Below, in pieces: positions 60,841 through 64,000 of a stretch of DNA of 64,000 bases. A model generated the notes under the pieces. It did not search any database. It was not told the origin of the DNA and saw nothing but the letters and a program-made list of their open reading frames with translations. The stretch is from Schizochytrium sp. TIO01 (lineage: Eukaryota > Sar > Bigyra > Thraustochytrida > Thraustochytriidae), in assembly GCA_004764695.1 (NCBI GenBank), contig SMSO01000031.1:4077048-4141047 (forward strand), in the 5' to 3' direction. Each line of letters opens with the position of its first letter. The first letter of the stretch is position 1. The position numbers were made by a program, and so were the translations under genes.

Positions 60841-63408
60841 TTAGAGCTCATCTACTTCATCCATATCATCAGAGTCTAGTTTGTCAATTGCAAGCTTGAT
60901 CAGGTTAGCATCCTTAGGGTCAAGGTCTAGTGCTGTTGTAAAGTGTATCATGGCTTCGTCCCGGCAGTCGAGCTGTTTGCAAAGCTTGCCCATGAGAAAG
61001 TGCACACTAGATTCATGAGGAGCAAAATCGCGAACTGCCTCCAGCTCGTTGAGGGCAGCCTCATAGCATTCCATAGTGCGGAGCACTAATGCTCGCTGAA
61101 AACGGGCTTGTGGGTTACCTGGCTCCAGGCGGCTTGCACGCAACAAGACATCAAGAGCTTCTTCGCAGCGGTCGCTCGCATGCAAAACCATGCCCAAATA
61201 GCAGTACAGAACCGAAGAGCGCGGATTAATCGCGACTGCGCGGCGAAAGTGAAATTCAGCCACAGAGTACTTTTCCTGACGGTAGTAGATAGTACCTAAA
61301 CCATACCATGCCGGGTAATGACGTGCATCGCTAGAAATTGCTGCTCTGTAACAAGAGGTAGCCTTTTCAAAGTCCTCATTTGACACATACTCATGCCCTG
61401 ACAGAGTTGATGCATATGTGAATGTTGGATCAAGCATCAGAGCTCGTTTGAAAAACTTGATAGCGAGATCGTGCTCCTTTTGCAACGAAAAGCAATTGCC
61501 GAGCACACACCACACCTCTGGTGAACGCTTGTCAATCTCTACAGCTTGTTGAGCCAAATAGCACAATTCCACTTCCTCCTTGAGATGCCAAAGATTTGTG
61601 CTATAAATTTCCAAGCCTGCCGTACGATCAGGCGCGTAGGCTCGCATGTTCTCGAAATAGGCTTTGGCTCGTCGATAGTCAGCCATCTCAAAACAAGCCC
61701 TTCCTTGCTGGTGCGCAACCCAGCCTGTAGCTTGCTGGGTAAGCGGAAGCCGTCCAAACGCTTGCAAGGCCTTGTCACATTTGTACTGGTTCAGAAAGCG
61801 AAATCCCTGACCCATAGCACGGAAAAGATCAAGCACACGCAAAGATCCAATAAGCGCGTCCACATTAACTCCACCTCGTCCGAGGCCATCAAATCTACCA
61901 GAACCAAATGGATCTCCTGAGCCACCACCATCGTCACCGGGATTACCGTGGTCAGCAGGCTTTTCCGCATTCTCAGCATCCTCGTTGCTGCGAACATTAG
62001 CGTAACCCATCTGCTGGTTTTCGGTATCCACATCTGTGCCACGACCTCTTGCGACAGCTCCAGTGTTACCTGCTGCGACAGTTCGGCGAGAACTGCGGCG
62101 AGTTACTGGTCGGTTGCTTGCTGGATTAGAATCTGGACCAGGAGCTCCGCCGTCTGGACCTGGAGTGTTAGTTGTCCCACCAGACACCGGTTCAACAGGC
62201 TCCCCGTCTTTGCAGAATCGAAGGTAATTGAGATCTTCAGAAGAGTTTATGCAAAGCTCCTGACCATCGGCGAGAGTTGGATTCGGGTGCCATGGAAACC
62301 TTGTTGTTCGGCGCAAGCTAAAACCAGTACCAACTAAGGCTGACTGGATTCCTCGTACTACGCCTGGTACCGTCCTACTCCGTGAGCGTGAACGAGTGCG
62401 TGCCCCAAATCCTGCTGCATTGTTTGTACCCGAATCATCCGTGGATGCAGACCCGTCACTTGAAGATAGACGCAAAGATGACACATATGAGATTCCTGAT
62501 AAAAGCTCGTTAGTAGAGCTTTCGAGAGGAACAGGAATTGGCGCTGGGTCATCAAAACCTTGATCATTCAATGTCTCCACTTGTCTACGTGACGGTTCTC
62601 TTCGCCCCCTCCGATGGGGCGTTGGGGTGTGACCACCCGCATTTTCCTCATCTACAAGATCCATATCCTTGTTATCTCCATCCTCATCTTCACTTCCTGA
62701 TAGTAGCTCAAGGTCATCCTCGTCAGAAAATGCCTCCTCGTCTTTAACAGCCTGTGGGTTAGTTTCCCAGGTCAAGACATTACGACTCGAATCAAATTGT
62801 AATGGAGTACGTCCAAAGAAACTTTCTGGCGGTACATCCACACCGAGCTTGCATAAATGTTCATAGGCGTCCCACAGAAATGGATCGAGTCTAAGGGCCA
62901 GTGCGAAGTATGAGATAGCATGCTCTCTACGATTATCCCTCTCGCAAATTAATCCAAGAAGATAAAGACCAGCTGCACCGTTGGGAATTTGTACCTTGCC
63001 CCGCAAAATATCATCTTCCATTCGTTGTGGACCTTGCTGCGCCAGCAGAGTACCTTTTATCAAAGCTGACTCTGCTTCTCGAGTGTGACCTAACATCAGA
63101 CAAGCCTTCGCAAGCAGGTATCGGTTTTGCATAAGCATAGGGTCATCAAGACCCATAGCCTCGACAACATCCATACTCCGTGTAAGAGCACCGTATGCTC
63201 TCTGCGGGGCATTGGATCGCAGGTAGCATGTGGCTAGCAGATTCAGGTTCACAGAGCTCTCAGACTGCGCATAAAGCCTCTCAGCAAGAAACGTAGCATT
63301 TTCATACAGATATTGCTGCAGGTACTTTGTCACTAATTTGCGTAGTGTGTTCTCCAATGCCGAGTCCCAGCGGCCTTCCGACATCATTGCCAAGCTTTCC
63401 ATAACCAT
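60841..63408 (-). CDS. CDC27: Anaphase-promoting complex subunit CDC27/APC3
   Basis: An 855-residue TPR scaffold subunit of the anaphase-promoting complex/cyclosome. It binds the Cdc20/Cdh1 C-box/IR tails so that mitotic cyclins and securin are ubiquitinated. N-terminal TPRs (about 1-190; LYQQYLYENATFLAERLYAQ-type dimerisation motif) are followed by a long acidic, Ser/Arg/Gly-rich disordered loop (about 225-500). A second TPR superhelix occupies about 525-830, with classical motifs (WCVLGNCFSLQKEHDLAIKF, ALMLDPTFTYASTLSGHEY, AWYGLGTIYYRQEKYSVAEF). The tail is acidic. TPR number, the split by a disordered loop and the length (human 824) all fit. The start at 63408 has MVMESLAMM; a later Met is possible. 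Confidence 0.95.
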   Translation of the reverse strand: MVMESLAMMSEGRWDSALENTLRKLVTKYLQQYLYENATFLAERLYAQSESSVNLNLLATCYLRSNAPQRAYGALTRSMDVVEAMGLDDPMLMQNRYLLAKACLMLGHTREAESALIKGTLLAQQGPQRMEDDILRGKVQIPNGAAGLYLLGLICERDNRREHAISYFALALRLDPFLWDAYEHLCKLGVDVPPESFFGRTPLQFDSSRNVLTWETNPQAVKDEEAFSDEDDLELLSGSEDEDGDNKDMDLVDEENAGGHTPTPHRRGRREPSRRQVETLNDQGFDDPAPIPVPLESSTNELLSGISYVSSLRLSSSDGSASTDDSGTNNAAGFGARTRSRSRSRTVPGVVRGIQSALVGTGFSLRRTTRFPWHPNPTLADGQELCINSSEDLNYLRFCKDGEPVEPVSGGTTNTPGPDGGAPGPDSNPASNRPVTRRSSRRTVAAGNTGAVARGRGTDVDTENQQMGYANVRSNEDAENAEKPADHGNPGDDGGGSGDPFGSGRFDGLGRGGVNVDALIGSLRVLDLFRAMGQGFRFLNQYKCDKALQAFGRLPLTQQATGWVAHQQGRACFEMADYRRAKAYFENMRAYAPDRTAGLEIYSTNLWHLKEEVELCYLAQQAVEIDKRSPEVWCVLGNCFSLQKEHDLAIKFFKRALMLDPTFTYASTLSGHEYVSNEDFEKATSCYRAAISSDARHYPAWYGLGTIYYRQEKYSVAEFHFRRAVAINPRSSVLYCYLGMVLHASDRCEEALDVLLRASRLEPGNPQARFQRALVLRTMECYEAALNELEAVRDFAPHESSVHFLMGKLCKQLDCRDEAMIHFTTALDLDPKDANLIKLAIDKLDSDDMDEVDEL

Positions 63409-64000
63409 GATCTCCTCAGTAAATGATTAGTCTATTCAATTTTTGCTGTCTTGAAACGGGTCCCAAGTCACCTAGGGGTCCTGCAACTTCACACGACAAT
63501 TTCCAGTTACAGATTCAAGAGAGTCACCCAATTACTTTGGAAAGCCTGCGTCAATAATCCAAACAAGAGGCACTTGAGTTTGCTTTTTGCCTGCGCTTTG
63601 GAAGAGCGGTTGCAAAGGCAGCAGGGCTCGCTGCAGGAAAGTCGATGCACCAAGCCCACCTCTGACCAGCCTCAAGAGCCGTCGAGGTCCGACCTACGAG
63701 CAGGCAGATAAGATTGGTCTCCAAACAGACCACAAACCGCAAGCGGACTGGGGCGGTCTGTTGTGAGATAAAGTATTGTGCTTCGTCAGCGAGCTTCTCC
63801 CCGTCGTTGTGCTTTTCCTTTTAGTAGCGTATATTTGCATAGTATTTACTAGTAGTATGTGATAGGCGTAGCATGAGAAAGCGTTATACATTTTAAAAAT
63901 ACTTGTAATATGCCTTTTATAGCTATTAGCACGAGAAATGGAAAAAAATCGAGAGAGCAGGTACCTCTATACTATTCTGACAGGTACATTCGGAGGAACT
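63409..64000. promoter_or_regulatory. CDC27 upstream flank and end of window
   Basis: About 590 bp with presumed CDC27 promoter sequence and the window edge. No complete gene or recognisable partial gene is visible. A frame at 63451-63711 lacks motifs. Confidence 0.4.

Overview
This is a nuclear window from an intron-poor eukaryotic microbe. Fifteen protein-coding genes are supported, most as single uninterrupted reading frames. Two have clear spliceosomal introns: an EGLN-type prolyl hydroxylase (382 nt) and an ATG10-like gene (125 nt). A few further short or split candidates are listed with low confidence. The best lineage guess is a thraustochytrid/labyrinthulomycete-like stramenopile. The reasons are near-absence of introns, GCAA/GAAT/AAAG-type simple repeats, animal-like signalling genes (class I cyclic-nucleotide phosphodiesterase, EGLN hydroxylase) and a Golgi-type glycosyltransferase-sulfotransferase of the kind needed for sulfated wall polysaccharide. 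Red algae are also intron-poor, but an ATG10-like gene argues against them, since they are reported to lack the core autophagy set. The lineage is an inference, not proven here.

Layout. 0-5.7 kb: importin alpha (+), a gene-free stretch, and a membrane RING-CH E3 ligase with a ubiquitin-like N-terminus (-). 5.7-18.9 kb: a gene desert packed with microsatellites, in which GC-rich blocks alternate with AT-rich islands. 19-26.3 kb: a hydroxylase with an F-box-like N-terminus (+, two exons), a GT61-sulfotransferase fusion broken by a one-base frame change (-), and a 44-residue TOM6-like protein (+). 27-34.1 kb: PAP2 phosphatase, S28 serine carboxypeptidase and a Fun30/SMARCAD1-like SNF2 ATPase, all on the minus strand. 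34.7-36.5 kb: an NCBP3-like RNA-binding protein with a farnesoic-acid-methyltransferase-like domain (+), also with a frame change. 37.7-43.7 kb: an unknown basic nuclear-looking protein (-), a possible two-exon small gene (+), a PIF1-family helicase (+) and the ATG10-like gene (-). 44.7-51 kb: a GAF-containing cyclic-nucleotide phosphodiesterase (+) and an L-type-lectin membrane receptor (-). 51-57.3 kb: a second, AT-richer gene desert. 57.3-63.4 kb: SmD2 (+), a cytochrome P450 (-) and the APC/C subunit CDC27/APC3 (-).

The neighbours do not form one pathway, as expected for a eukaryotic chromosome, but several are divergent pairs that may share promoters (SNF2/NCBP3-like, unknown/small gene, GT61-sulfotransferase/TOM6-like, ATG10-like/phosphodiesterase). 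The most novel points are the possible F-box plus oxygen-sensing hydroxylase protein, the GT61-sulfotransferase fusion, the methyltransferase-FA plus NCBP3 fusion and the ubiquitin-like plus RING-CH protein. No CRISPR array, rRNA, convincing intact tRNA, transposon or virus-derived gene was recognised.
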